Source: Tistlia consotensis USBA 355 (GTDB taxonomy: Bacteria > Pseudomonadota > Alphaproteobacteria > Kiloniellales > DSM-21159). Taken from it: a stretch of 64,000 nucleotides of DNA. Shown piece after piece: positions 57,641 to 64,000 of the stretch (positions are counted from its first letter, which is position 1; every line of letters begins with the position of its first letter). The translations under genes were made by a program, and so were the position numbers. The notes under the pieces are model-generated. The model did no database searches. It was not told where the DNA came from and was given only the letters and a program-made list of their open reading frames with translations. The DNA lies in NCBI RefSeq assembly GCF_900177295.1, contig NZ_FWZX01000031.1, positions 1 to 64,000 on the forward strand. The letters are read 5' to 3'.

Positions 57641-59119
57641 ATGTTCGCCAAGAGCCTGAATCGGCCGTCGTCTCGGCTGCCGAGTTTCGCCGCGATGGTC
57701 GAGGACCTGCCGCTGGCCGTCATGACCTGCGATCTTCGCACGTTCCGCATCGACTACGCCAACAAGCGCTCGCTCGAGCTGCTCGAAAGCATCGGCCATG
57801 TCCTGGACATCAAGCCGAAAGAGATCGTCGGCACCTCGATCGATGTCTTCCACAAGAACCCGGCGCATCAGCGGCGCCTGCTGTCCGATCCCGCCAACCT
57901 GCCGCACAAGGCGCGCATCTCGCTCGGCGGCGAGACTCTCGACCTGGAGATCCGCGGGCTGCGCGACGGCGGCAGCGGCGGCGGCCACGTCCTGCTGGCC
58001 TGGCGGGTGGTGACGGCGGAGGTCGCCAAGGAGCAGGAGACCGACCGTCTGCTGCAGATGCTCGACAACATGCCGATCAACGTCATGACCTGCGATCCCG
58101 AGGACTTCCGGATCAACTATGTCAACCGGACCAGCCTGGAGACCCTGAAGCGGATCGAGGCGCACCTGCCGATCGAGGCCGAGGCGCTGCTCGGCAGCTC
58201 GATCGACGTATTCCACAAGCATCCGGCGCATCAGCGCAAGCTGCTCGCCGATCCGCGGAACCTGCCGCACAACGCCCGGATCTCCGTCGGCCCCGAGCAT
58301 CTGCACCTGCAGGTCTCGGCGATCGTCGGGCGGGACGGCGGCTATCTCGGGCCGATGCTGTCCTGGTCGATCGTCTCCGACCGCATCCGCATGGCCGACA
58401 GCGTGTCGAAGCTGGTCGGGACCATGGACGGCACGGCCTCCGAGATGGAGCGCTCCGCCATCTCGATGGCGGAGACCGCCGGCAAGGCCGAGGAGCTGTC
58501 CAGCGCGGTCTCGGCCTCGGCGGAGGAGCTGGAGGCCTCGATCTCGGAGATCGCGACCCGCATGGCCCATGCCTCGCGCTCGACCGAGGCGGCGACCGAA
58601 GAGGCTGAGCAGAGCAACAAGCTGGTCCAGGCCCTGGAGCGGCACGCGACGGAGATCGGCGAGGTCGTGACGCTGATCCAGGAGATCGCCGAGCAGACCA
58701 ACCTGCTGGCGCTGAACGCGACGATCGAGGCGGCGCGCGCCGGCGAGGCCGGCAAGGGCTTCGCCGTGGTCGCCTCCGAGGTCAAGAACCTCGCCACCCA
58801 GACCGCCAAGGCGACCGGCTCGATCAACGAGAAGATCTCGGTGGTCCAGGAGGCCGCCAAGGGCTCGGTGGCGGCCCTGCGCCGCATCGGCGAGATGATC
58901 GTCGAGCTGCGTGACATCGTCGTCCAGGTCGCCTCGGCGACCGAGGAGCAGAGCGCGGTCACCAAGGAGGTCTCGAGCAACATCGGCGTGGTGCTCGGCG
59001 CGGCGCGCGAGACCGGGCAGGCCGCCGACAGCGTGCGCAAGGTGGCCCGCGACCTGTCCGAGCACTCGGGCAGCCTGAACCGCGAGATCGACCGCTTCGT
59101 CAACGACCGGACCACCTGA
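57641..59119 (+). CDS. Soluble methyl-accepting chemotaxis protein with two PAS domains
   Basis: A 492-residue cytoplasmic chemoreceptor. Two PAS-like repeats, about 18-125 and 145-250, share the pattern [20 protein letters not shown] and [20 protein letters not shown], and [15 protein letters not shown] and [15 protein letters not shown], showing an internal duplication. The C-terminal signalling hairpin has [20 protein letters not shown] then [20 protein letters not shown], the CheA/CheW-binding tip. No transmembrane segment is present, so it senses an internal signal. ATG 57641 follows GTGGGGGTGG; a GTG at 57611 is possible. Confidence 0.9.
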   Translation: MFAKSLNRPSSRLPSFAAMVEDLPLAVMTCDLRTFRIDYANKRSLELLESIGHVLDIKPKEIVGTSIDVFHKNPAHQRRLLSDPANLPHKARISLGGETLDLEIRGLRDGGSGGGHVLLAWRVVTAEVAKEQETDRLLQMLDNMPINVMTCDPEDFRINYVNRTSLETLKRIEAHLPIEAEALLGSSIDVFHKHPAHQRKLLADPRNLPHNARISVGPEHLHLQVSAIVGRDGGYLGPMLSWSIVSDRIRMADSVSKLVGTMDGTASEMERSAISMAETAGKAEELSSAVSASAEELEASISEIATRMAHASRSTEAATEEAEQSNKLVQALERHATEIGEVVTLIQEIAEQTNLLALNATIEAARAGEAGKGFAVVASEVKNLATQTAKATGSINEKISVVQEAAKGSVAALRRIGEMIVELRDIVVQVASATEEQSAVTKEVSSNIGVVLGAARETGQAADSVRKVARDLSEHSGSLNREIDRFVNDRTT

Positions 59120-59186
59120 CCGGGCGGCCGGCTCGCGCCTCGGTCGCGGCCGCTTCGGATCGCTCCGGGGCGGCCGTTCGTTCGTG

Positions 59187-60437
59187 TCAGGCGCGGCGCA
59201 GCAGCAGCTTGTTGAGCCCGCCGAGCGTGGCCAGCAGGGCCTGGGCGGCCTGGACCAGCGACGCCTCCGCGAGCTCGGGGCGCCGGCGGCGCAGGTCGGC
59301 GACGATCTCGCCGAGGGTGCGCCGGTCGTCGATCTCGCCGGCGACGGCGGCGGCGAGCGGCGGCACCGGCAGGGTGATGTCGAGGCCGTCGACCGTGCCG
59401 GAGATCGCGCCCTTGCGCTCCAGCGAGGCGGCCAGCGTCCTGGCGTCGATCTCGATCAGCTGCGGCACCCAGTCGGGGCCGTCGAGCCGCGCGACCGTGC
59501 CGGGGCGTCGCGCCAGGTAGGCGACATGGGTCTTCATGTTGCCGGCCAGGCGCTCGGCGAGGGCCGCCTGCTCGATCGGCGGCAGGCCGTCGCAGCGCGC
59601 GCGCAGGGCGGGGTCGGCGAGATAGAGCCGCGGCTCGTAGCGGACCGGCTCGACGAAGCTGGCGATGGTCAGGCCGGCGCCGGCGACCAGCCCGGCGAGC
59701 TCGGGCACGCTGAAGGCGCGGTCGACCGGGTTGAGCAGCAGGTCGACCAGCTCGGCGTCGCCGCGCCGGTGGTCGCCGATCAGCCGGTTGGCGGCGAAGC
59801 GGTTGGTCGTCGGCAGGCCGGCGAGCAGGCGGCGCGCCAGGGCCAGGCGCCGGTCGAGCGGCAGGTCGCGGCCGAGCTGGCGCAGCGCCGCCTGCAGCTC
59901 GTAGACGCCGCTGCGGCCGTAGGGCGCGTAGACCATGATGCCGAGGCCGCCGTCCTCGGCCAGCACGCCGGTCAGCGCCGCCAGGCCGGCCGCCGGGTCG
60001 TCCAGGTGGTGCAGCACGCCGCAGCAGTCGACGTAGTCGAAGGGCCCGGGCGCCAGCCCGGCGACCTCGAGCAGCGAGCCGGTGACGAAGCGCACGCCGG
60101 TCAGGCCGCGCGCGGCGACCCGCGCCTCGGCGATGGCCCGCGCCGCGGCGCTGCGGTCGAGGTAGACGATCTCGGCCTCGACGGCGACCTCGGCCAGCTG
60201 CTGGGCCAGCATCACCGTGGCGTCGCCGGTGCCGCCGCCGGCGACCAGCACGCGGAACGGCCGGGACCAGTCGCGCGCGCCGCCGTAGAGGTAGTGGTCG
60301 ATCTCGGCGAGCCGGCTCGGCGACCCGGTGATCAGGCGCTTCGCCTCGTCGGCGGGATCGCGCTCGGGATAGGGATAGGCCTCGTACTGGGCGGCCAGCG
60401 CCTCGCTGCGGGAGCGGCCGTCGGACATCGGGGTCAT
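59187..60437 (-). CDS. Class I SAM-dependent methyltransferase with C-terminal regulatory region
   Basis: A 416-residue methyltransferase. Motif I is VLVAGGGTGDATVMLAQQ, followed by EIVYLDRSAAARAIAEAR and DYVDCCGVLHHLDDPAAGLA. Residues about 200-330 (NPVDRAFSVPELAGLVAGAG and MKTHVAYLARRP) resemble a variable substrate region seen in many uncharacterised bacterial paralogs. The last about 60 residues (GEIVADLRRRRPELAEASLV) resemble a PqqD-like or winged-helix end. It overlaps the quinone oxidoreductase gene (ATGA), so it is the last gene of that operon. Confidence 0.82.
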   Translation of the reverse strand: MTPMSDGRSRSEALAAQYEAYPYPERDPADEAKRLITGSPSRLAEIDHYLYGGARDWSRPFRVLVAGGGTGDATVMLAQQLAEVAVEAEIVYLDRSAAARAIAEARVAARGLTGVRFVTGSLLEVAGLAPGPFDYVDCCGVLHHLDDPAAGLAALTGVLAEDGGLGIMVYAPYGRSGVYELQAALRQLGRDLPLDRRLALARRLLAGLPTTNRFAANRLIGDHRRGDAELVDLLLNPVDRAFSVPELAGLVAGAGLTIASFVEPVRYEPRLYLADPALRARCDGLPPIEQAALAERLAGNMKTHVAYLARRPGTVARLDGPDWVPQLIEIDARTLAASLERKGAISGTVDGLDITLPVPPLAAAVAGEIDDRRTLGEIVADLRRRRPELAEASLVQAAQALLATLGGLNKLLLRRA

Positions 60438-61411
60438 CGGATCGCCACCACCACCTTGCCGGTCGCCTGCCGGTTCTTGAGCAGCATCAGGGCCCGGGCC
60501 GCCTCGGCCAGCGGCAGCACCTGGGAGACCAGGGGCTGCAGCTTGCCGTCGCGGTACCAGGCGAAGAGCTCGGCGAACTGCTCGATCAGGAGGTCCGGGG
60601 CGTGCTTGCGGTAGGAGCCCCAGTAGAAGCCGAGCACGCCGATGTTCTTGACCAGCAGCAGGTTGGCCGGCGCCTGCGGCACCTCGCCGCCGGCGAAGCC
60701 GATGACGACCAGGCGGCCGCCCCAGGCGAGGCTGCGCAGCGAGCCGTCGAACACCGGGCCGCCGACCGGATCGAAGACGACGTCGACGCCGCGCCCGCCG
60801 GTCAGCGCCTTGAGCCGCTGGCGCAGGTCCTCCTGCCGGTAGTCGATGGTCTCGTCGGCGCCGTGGGCCGCCGCGACCGCCAGCTTCTCCGGCCCGCCGG
60901 CCGAGGCGATGACGCGGGCACCGAGCGCCTTGCCGACCTCCACCGTCGCCAGGCCGACGCCGCCGGCGGCGCCGTGGACCGCCAGGGTCTCGCCGGGCTG
61001 CAGGTCGGCGCGCCAGGTCAGGGCGCCGTGCGCCGTGCCGTAGGTGATCGGGAAGCCGGCGGCGGTCTCGAAGTCCATGGTCTCGAGCAGGACGAAGACG
61101 TCGCTTTCGGCAGCCAGGGCCAGCTCGGCGAAGCCGCCGGTGCCGACCAGGGCGAGCACGCGCTGCCCGGCCTCGACGCGTGTCACGCCCCCGCCGACCG
61201 CCTCGACCGTGCCCGCGACCTCGAGGCCCGGGGCGAAGGGGAAGGCCGGCTTCTCTTGGTACTTGCCCTCGACCATCAGGACGTCGGCGAAGTTGACGCC
61301 GGCCGCGGCGACCCGCACCAGCACCTGGCCGGGGCCCGGCGCCGGGTCGGGCAATTCGCCGAGAGTCAGCGTCTCGGGCCCGCCGTGGGCCCGGCAGAGC
61401 ATTGCTTTCAT
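60434..61411 (-). CDS. NADPH:quinone oxidoreductase family protein
   Basis: A 325-residue zinc-free medium-chain dehydrogenase/reductase. It begins MKAMLCRAHGGPETLTLGEL, the usual quinone reductase start, with GVNFADVLMVEGKYQEKPAF, the NADP-binding AVHGAAGGVGLATVEVGKAL, and VVFDPVGGPVFDGSLRSLAW. It reduces quinones or enones with NADPH. It overlaps the asparaginase gene by one base and the methyltransferase gene by 4, so the three are co-translated. Confidence 0.9.
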   Translation of the reverse strand: MKAMLCRAHGGPETLTLGELPDPAPGPGQVLVRVAAAGVNFADVLMVEGKYQEKPAFPFAPGLEVAGTVEAVGGGVTRVEAGQRVLALVGTGGFAELALAAESDVFVLLETMDFETAAGFPITYGTAHGALTWRADLQPGETLAVHGAAGGVGLATVEVGKALGARVIASAGGPEKLAVAAAHGADETIDYRQEDLRQRLKALTGGRGVDVVFDPVGGPVFDGSLRSLAWGGRLVVIGFAGGEVPQAPANLLLVKNIGVLGFYWGSYRKHAPDLLIEQFAELFAWYRDGKLQPLVSQVLPLAEAARALMLLKNRQATGKVVVAIR

Positions 61412-62469
61412 CAGCTCGGGAAGTCCTGTACGGGGCGGATCTCGCCGACGGCGCGGCCGACCCGGTTGTGGAGCGTCGGCCGCAGGATCGGCCGCAGCTG
61501 CTCCGCCAGGGTCTCGTCGACGATGCCGAGCCGGCGCAGCAGCTGGCCCATCGTGACCTCGGCGGCGCGGCCCGCGCCGTCGTCGATCTTGAGGGCGACG
61601 CCGAGGCCGAGCTCGGGGATCGCCGCGCAGTAGACGCCCTCGGCGCCGGTCTTGACGATCGCCCGGCCGCCGGTCGCGCGGATCATCCTGGTGCAGAAGC
61701 GGCGTTCGCCGGCGATCATCGCCGGCTCGGCGACGATCGCCTCGCGCACCCGCCGGCAGGCGGCCTGGCGCCGTTCCGGCTGGTCGGCCGGGTCGGCGAA
61801 GCGCGCCATGGCGAGGGCCAGGTTGCCGAGCGGCGTGCCGTACTGCGGGATGCCGCAGCCGTCGATGCCGCGCGGCGCCTCGATCAGGGCGAGCCCGCTC
61901 ATCGACTCGAGGATGCCGAGCAGCATCTGCTGCACCGGATGGCCGAACTCGATATAGCCGGCGATCGGCACGCCGAGCCGCTTGGCGACGCTGAGGAAGC
62001 CGCTGTGCTTGCCCGAGCAGTTGTTGTGCTCCGGGCCCGGCGCCTTGTCGGCGCGGATCAGGGCGTGGGCGGCCTCCTCGTTGTAGGGCAGGTGGCTGCC
62101 GCACTCGAGATCGGCCGGGGCGAGCCCGATGCGGCCGAGCCAGGCCTTGACCGCCTCGCTGTGCAGCGGCTCGCCGTCGTGGCTGGCGCAGGCCAGCGAG
62201 ATCTCCGCCGGCGTGCAGCCGAAGGCGTCGGCGGCGCCGCTCTCGACCAGCGCCAGGGCCTGCAGCGGCTTGATCGCCGAGCGCGGATAGACCAGGCGCT
62301 CGATGTCGCCGGCCTGCAGGACGACGTGGCCCTCGTTGTCGCAGACGGCGAAGGTGCCGCGGTGGCGGCTCTCGACCATCGAGCCGCGCGTCACCTCGAC
62401 GAGCACGGGATTGGCCGAGGCCCCGGTGTCGGGGCGCGTCGGCGACGGGTCGGCGGAATGCGGGTGCAA
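61411..62469 (-). CDS. Asparaginase, Rhizobium etli type
   Basis: A 352-residue member of the class 3 asparaginases, unlike EcAII in sequence. Signatures are LVYPRSAIKPLQALALVESG, SLACASHDGEP, LECGSHLPYN, HNNCSGKHSGFL and RGIDGCGIPQYGTPL, matching the R. etli enzyme with its cysteine-rich zinc-linked site. It hydrolyses L-asparagine to aspartate and ammonia. The ATG at 62544 would overlap the RNA methylase start on the other strand, so I use TTG 62469; the conserved part begins only near NPVLVEVTRG. It heads the three-gene operon. Confidence 0.83.
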   Translation of the reverse strand: MHPHSADPSPTRPDTGASANPVLVEVTRGSMVESRHRGTFAVCDNEGHVVLQAGDIERLVYPRSAIKPLQALALVESGAADAFGCTPAEISLACASHDGEPLHSEAVKAWLGRIGLAPADLECGSHLPYNEEAAHALIRADKAPGPEHNNCSGKHSGFLSVAKRLGVPIAGYIEFGHPVQQMLLGILESMSGLALIEAPRGIDGCGIPQYGTPLGNLALAMARFADPADQPERRQAACRRVREAIVAEPAMIAGERRFCTRMIRATGGRAIVKTGAEGVYCAAIPELGLGVALKIDDGAGRAAEVTMGQLLRRLGIVDETLAEQLRPILRPTLHNRVGRAVGEIRPVQDFPS

Positions 62470-62542
62470 GGGGCGTCTCGATGCAGCGGGAGGCGGGAGC
62501 GGCACCTTGCCCAAGGGGCCGCGCTGGTGCAAGAAGCCTCGC

Positions 62543-63082
62543 ATGCGCGGCTATTTCGGAATCGGCGTCGAAGGCATCAGCAAGGCGATGAACCTCGGCA
62601 ATCTGCTGAGGTCGGCCCATGCCTTCGGCGCCAGCTTCTTCTTCACCGTCGCGGCCGACATCAGCGAGCGCTCGATGCGCCACGCCGACACCTCGGACGC
62701 GCCCGACCACCTGCCGGTCTACCGCTTCGACAGCGTCGGCGAGCTGACCCTGCCGCGGCGCTGCCAGCTGGTCGGCGTCGAGCTGACCGACGGGGCCGAG
62801 GAGCTGCCGAGCTTCTGGCATCCGCCGGCGGCGGCCTATGTGCTGGGGCCCGAGAAGGGCAGCCTGTCGCCGAAGATGCTGGCGCGCTGCGACAAGGTCG
62901 TGAAGATCCCGATGAAGTTCTGCATCAACGTCGGCACGGCCGGCGCCATCGTGATGTACGATCGCCTGCTGGCGCGCGGCCGCTTCGACCGCCGCGCGAC
63001 CGGCTCGCTGGCGAAGCCGGAGCCGCGCCCCGCCCACGTCCACGGCCCGCAGATCATCCGCAGCCGTCGGCGCGCCGACTGA
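62543..63082 (+). CDS. TrmH-like RNA methyltransferase (SPOUT)
   Basis: A 179-residue SPOUT methyltransferase, catalytic domain only. MRGYFGIGVEGISKAMNLGN then LLRSAHAFGASFFFTVAAD is the family start. The knot motifs are AYVLGPEKGSLSPKML and VKIPMKFCINVGTAGAIVMY, where SAM binds. It probably 2'-O-methylates tRNA or rRNA. The start is firm because MRGYFGIG is typical; it overlaps the alternative ATG of the asparaginase head to head, leaving little room for a promoter. Confidence 0.9.
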   Translation: MRGYFGIGVEGISKAMNLGNLLRSAHAFGASFFFTVAADISERSMRHADTSDAPDHLPVYRFDSVGELTLPRRCQLVGVELTDGAEELPSFWHPPAAAYVLGPEKGSLSPKMLARCDKVVKIPMKFCINVGTAGAIVMYDRLLARGRFDRRATGSLAKPEPRPAHVHGPQIIRSRRRAD

Positions 63083-63103
63083 CCGCCCGCGAGCGGCGGC
63101 GTC

Positions 63104-63781
63104 TCAGCCGCGAATGAAGGGGTTGAGCAGGCGGCCGAAGGGGCCGGTCAGGCGCACCGCGGCGTCGAGCACGGTCAGGCAGATGCAGGGCCGGTCGCCG
63201 ATCGCCCGCGGCTCGTGGTCGACCGTGCCGTCGGAGATCTGCAGGTCGCCGGCGCCGTAGGTTTCCGTGCCGTCCTGGAAGGCGCCGGCCAGCACCAGGG
63301 CGATCTCGTGGCCGCGATGGGAGTGGCGCGGGGCGCGGCGCCCCGGCGCGATGCGGACCAGCGAGACGCGCTGCCCGCCGCCGACCTGGAGGACGACCTC
63401 GGAAAGGCCCGGCATGCGCCATTTCCAGGGCAGGGCGGCGAGGTCGCTGCCGACCAGGCGGCGCAGCGAGGCGGGCAGGGGCAGGCCGTCCCGCGGCCGG
63501 CTGCCGCAGCCGCAGGGGGCGGTGCCGGCCGGCCGGTGCGGCACCGCCTGCTCGGCGGCCTGGTCCAGGCGCGGCAGGGTCCGGTCAATGGCCTCGCGGC
63601 AGAGCGGCGCCGGCGGCAGCTCGTCGAGCAGGACGCCGCCGATCGCCTCGTAGGCGGCCAGGCGCTTCCGGCTCTCCGGGTTCAGCGCGGCCTGGCTCTC
63701 GACGACCAGCGACAGAGGCTCGTCGAGCCAGCCGGCCGCATAGGCCAGGAGCATCTCGTCAGGCGCGCAATGGGACGTCAT
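63104..63781 (-). CDS. ChrR-like cupin anti-sigma factor with altered zinc motif
   Basis: A 225-residue ChrR-family anti-sigma factor. The N-terminal helical anti-sigma domain (LLAYAAGWLDEPLSLVVES) normally holds zinc with His-x3-Cys-x2-Cys, but here the site reads QAALNPES, so His and both Cys are lost. The C-terminal cupin keeps its ligands in RHSHRGHEIALVLAGAFQD (His, His, Glu) and TVDHEP (His). It should bind the ECF sigma factor encoded 5 bases upstream and release it on singlet oxygen or similar stress; loss of the zinc motif may change that. The start is ATG 63781. Confidence 0.82.
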   Translation of the reverse strand: MTSHCAPDEMLLAYAAGWLDEPLSLVVESQAALNPESRKRLAAYEAIGGVLLDELPPAPLCREAIDRTLPRLDQAAEQAVPHRPAGTAPCGCGSRPRDGLPLPASLRRLVGSDLAALPWKWRMPGLSEVVLQVGGGQRVSLVRIAPGRRAPRHSHRGHEIALVLAGAFQDGTETYGAGDLQISDGTVDHEPRAIGDRPCICLTVLDAAVRLTGPFGRLLNPFIRG

Positions 63782-63786
63782 TCTTC

Positions 63787-64000
63787 TCAAGCCTGATCCA
63801 TACCGTCCGCAGCTAGGGCCCGGCGCAGACGCGTCAAGGCCAGTCGCAAGCGCGATTTCACCGTGCCGAGCGGCAGATCGGTCTCGCTCGCGATCGCCGC
63901 ATGGGCCTTGTCCTCGAAGAAGGCGAGTCGGATCACCTCGGCCTGCTCCTCGGGCAGCGTGTTGAGGGCCCGGCGCAGCCGCTCCTCGCGCTCCGAGGCG
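63787..64000 (-). CDS. ECF RNA polymerase sigma factor, C-terminal part (RpoE type)
   Basis: Only the last 71 residues are in the window: ALNTLPEEQAEVIRLAFFED, then KAHAAIASETDLPLGTVKSR and LRLALTRLRRAL, ending AADGMDQA. This is region 4, the helix-turn-helix that reads the -35 box. The gene continues past the right edge. The 5-base gap to the ChrR-like gene shows a sigma/anti-sigma operon, like RpoE-ChrR of Rhodobacter, which handles singlet-oxygen stress. Confidence 0.88.
   Translation of the reverse strand, partial: ASEREERLRRALNTLPEEQAEVIRLAFFEDKAHAAIASETDLPLGTVKSRLRLALTRLRRALAADGMDQA

Overview
The window is very GC-rich, densely coded chromosomal DNA. It looks like an alphaproteobacterium of the Rhodospirillales type. 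Pointers are a DUF3576 lipoprotein, a long-form leuA, PAS_5 proteins, a DUF1127 mini-protein, a ChrR/RpoE-type anti-sigma/sigma pair and many GTG starts. No prophage, CRISPR array or complete insertion sequence is seen; only a possible IS end lies at the left edge. The genus is not determined.

Layout. (1) 0.1-7.4 kb: a TetR-controlled, biotin-dependent branched acyl-CoA cluster (SDR, carboxylase beta, hydratase, carboxylase alpha, acyl-CoA dehydrogenase) of the leucine/isovalerate (liu) or acyclic terpene (atu) kind. (2) 7.4-15.8 kb: a DUF3576 lipoprotein, an aminotransferase and leuA behind a candidate leucine attenuator. Here too are two small GIY-YIG proteins, three copies of a composite 170-177 bp palindromic repeat, a GlxA-type AraC regulator and small proteins. 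(3) 15.9-23.3 kb: a minus-strand operon running from a PPC/DUF296 protein through an Anabaena sensory rhodopsin transducer (ASRT)-family protein, a TPP enzyme and an enolase-superfamily enzyme to a 1033-residue FAD/Fe-S dehydrogenase; a cupin gene lies upstream. No rhodopsin gene is present. (4) 23.6-26.2 kb: an uncharacterised B12-binding mutase-like enzyme paired with a ProC-like reductase. (5) 26.3-32.5 kb: single genes (glutathione-type isomerase, Ogt/MGMT, two methyltransferases, pentapeptide-repeat protein, Ldh-family oxidoreductase). (6) 32.6-39.2 kb: two HlyD-type adaptors, a membrane M50 protease fused to an adaptor tail, and a GNAT, converging on DUF6916 and two phage-collar-domain (microcystin-dependent-protein type) genes. 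This is a candidate dedicated export system. (7) tRNA-Glu(UUC). (8) 39.8-51.1 kb: a seven-gene redox cluster with pentahaem, tetrahaem and decahaem c-type cytochromes, an outer-membrane barrel, a membrane-anchored flavin/2Fe-2S reductase, a double cNMP-domain/4x[4Fe-4S] fusion and a cytochrome-b-like membrane subunit. (9) 51.2-64 kb: class I fumarase, three PAS_5 proteins, iron superoxide dismutase, an aminotransferase, a DUF1127 protein, a soluble double-PAS chemoreceptor, a three-gene methyltransferase/quinone reductase/asparaginase operon, a TrmH-like RNA methylase, and a ChrR-like anti-sigma factor with the cut-off end of its ECF sigma factor.

The strongest candidate for an undescribed system is the redox cluster at 39.8-51.1 kb. 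Its genes run in one direction, several overlap, and together they could carry electrons from NAD(P)H or quinol through a cyclic-nucleotide-responsive Fe-S/cytochrome b module to 19 predicted c-haems and possibly across the outer membrane. Two of its cytochromes share a low-complexity linker rich in a repeated Asp/Asn-Leu-Leu motif that I do not recognise. The HlyD/M50/collar cluster, the ASRT operon and the B12 enzyme pair come next. All functions are read from sequence by eye, and no database was searched.
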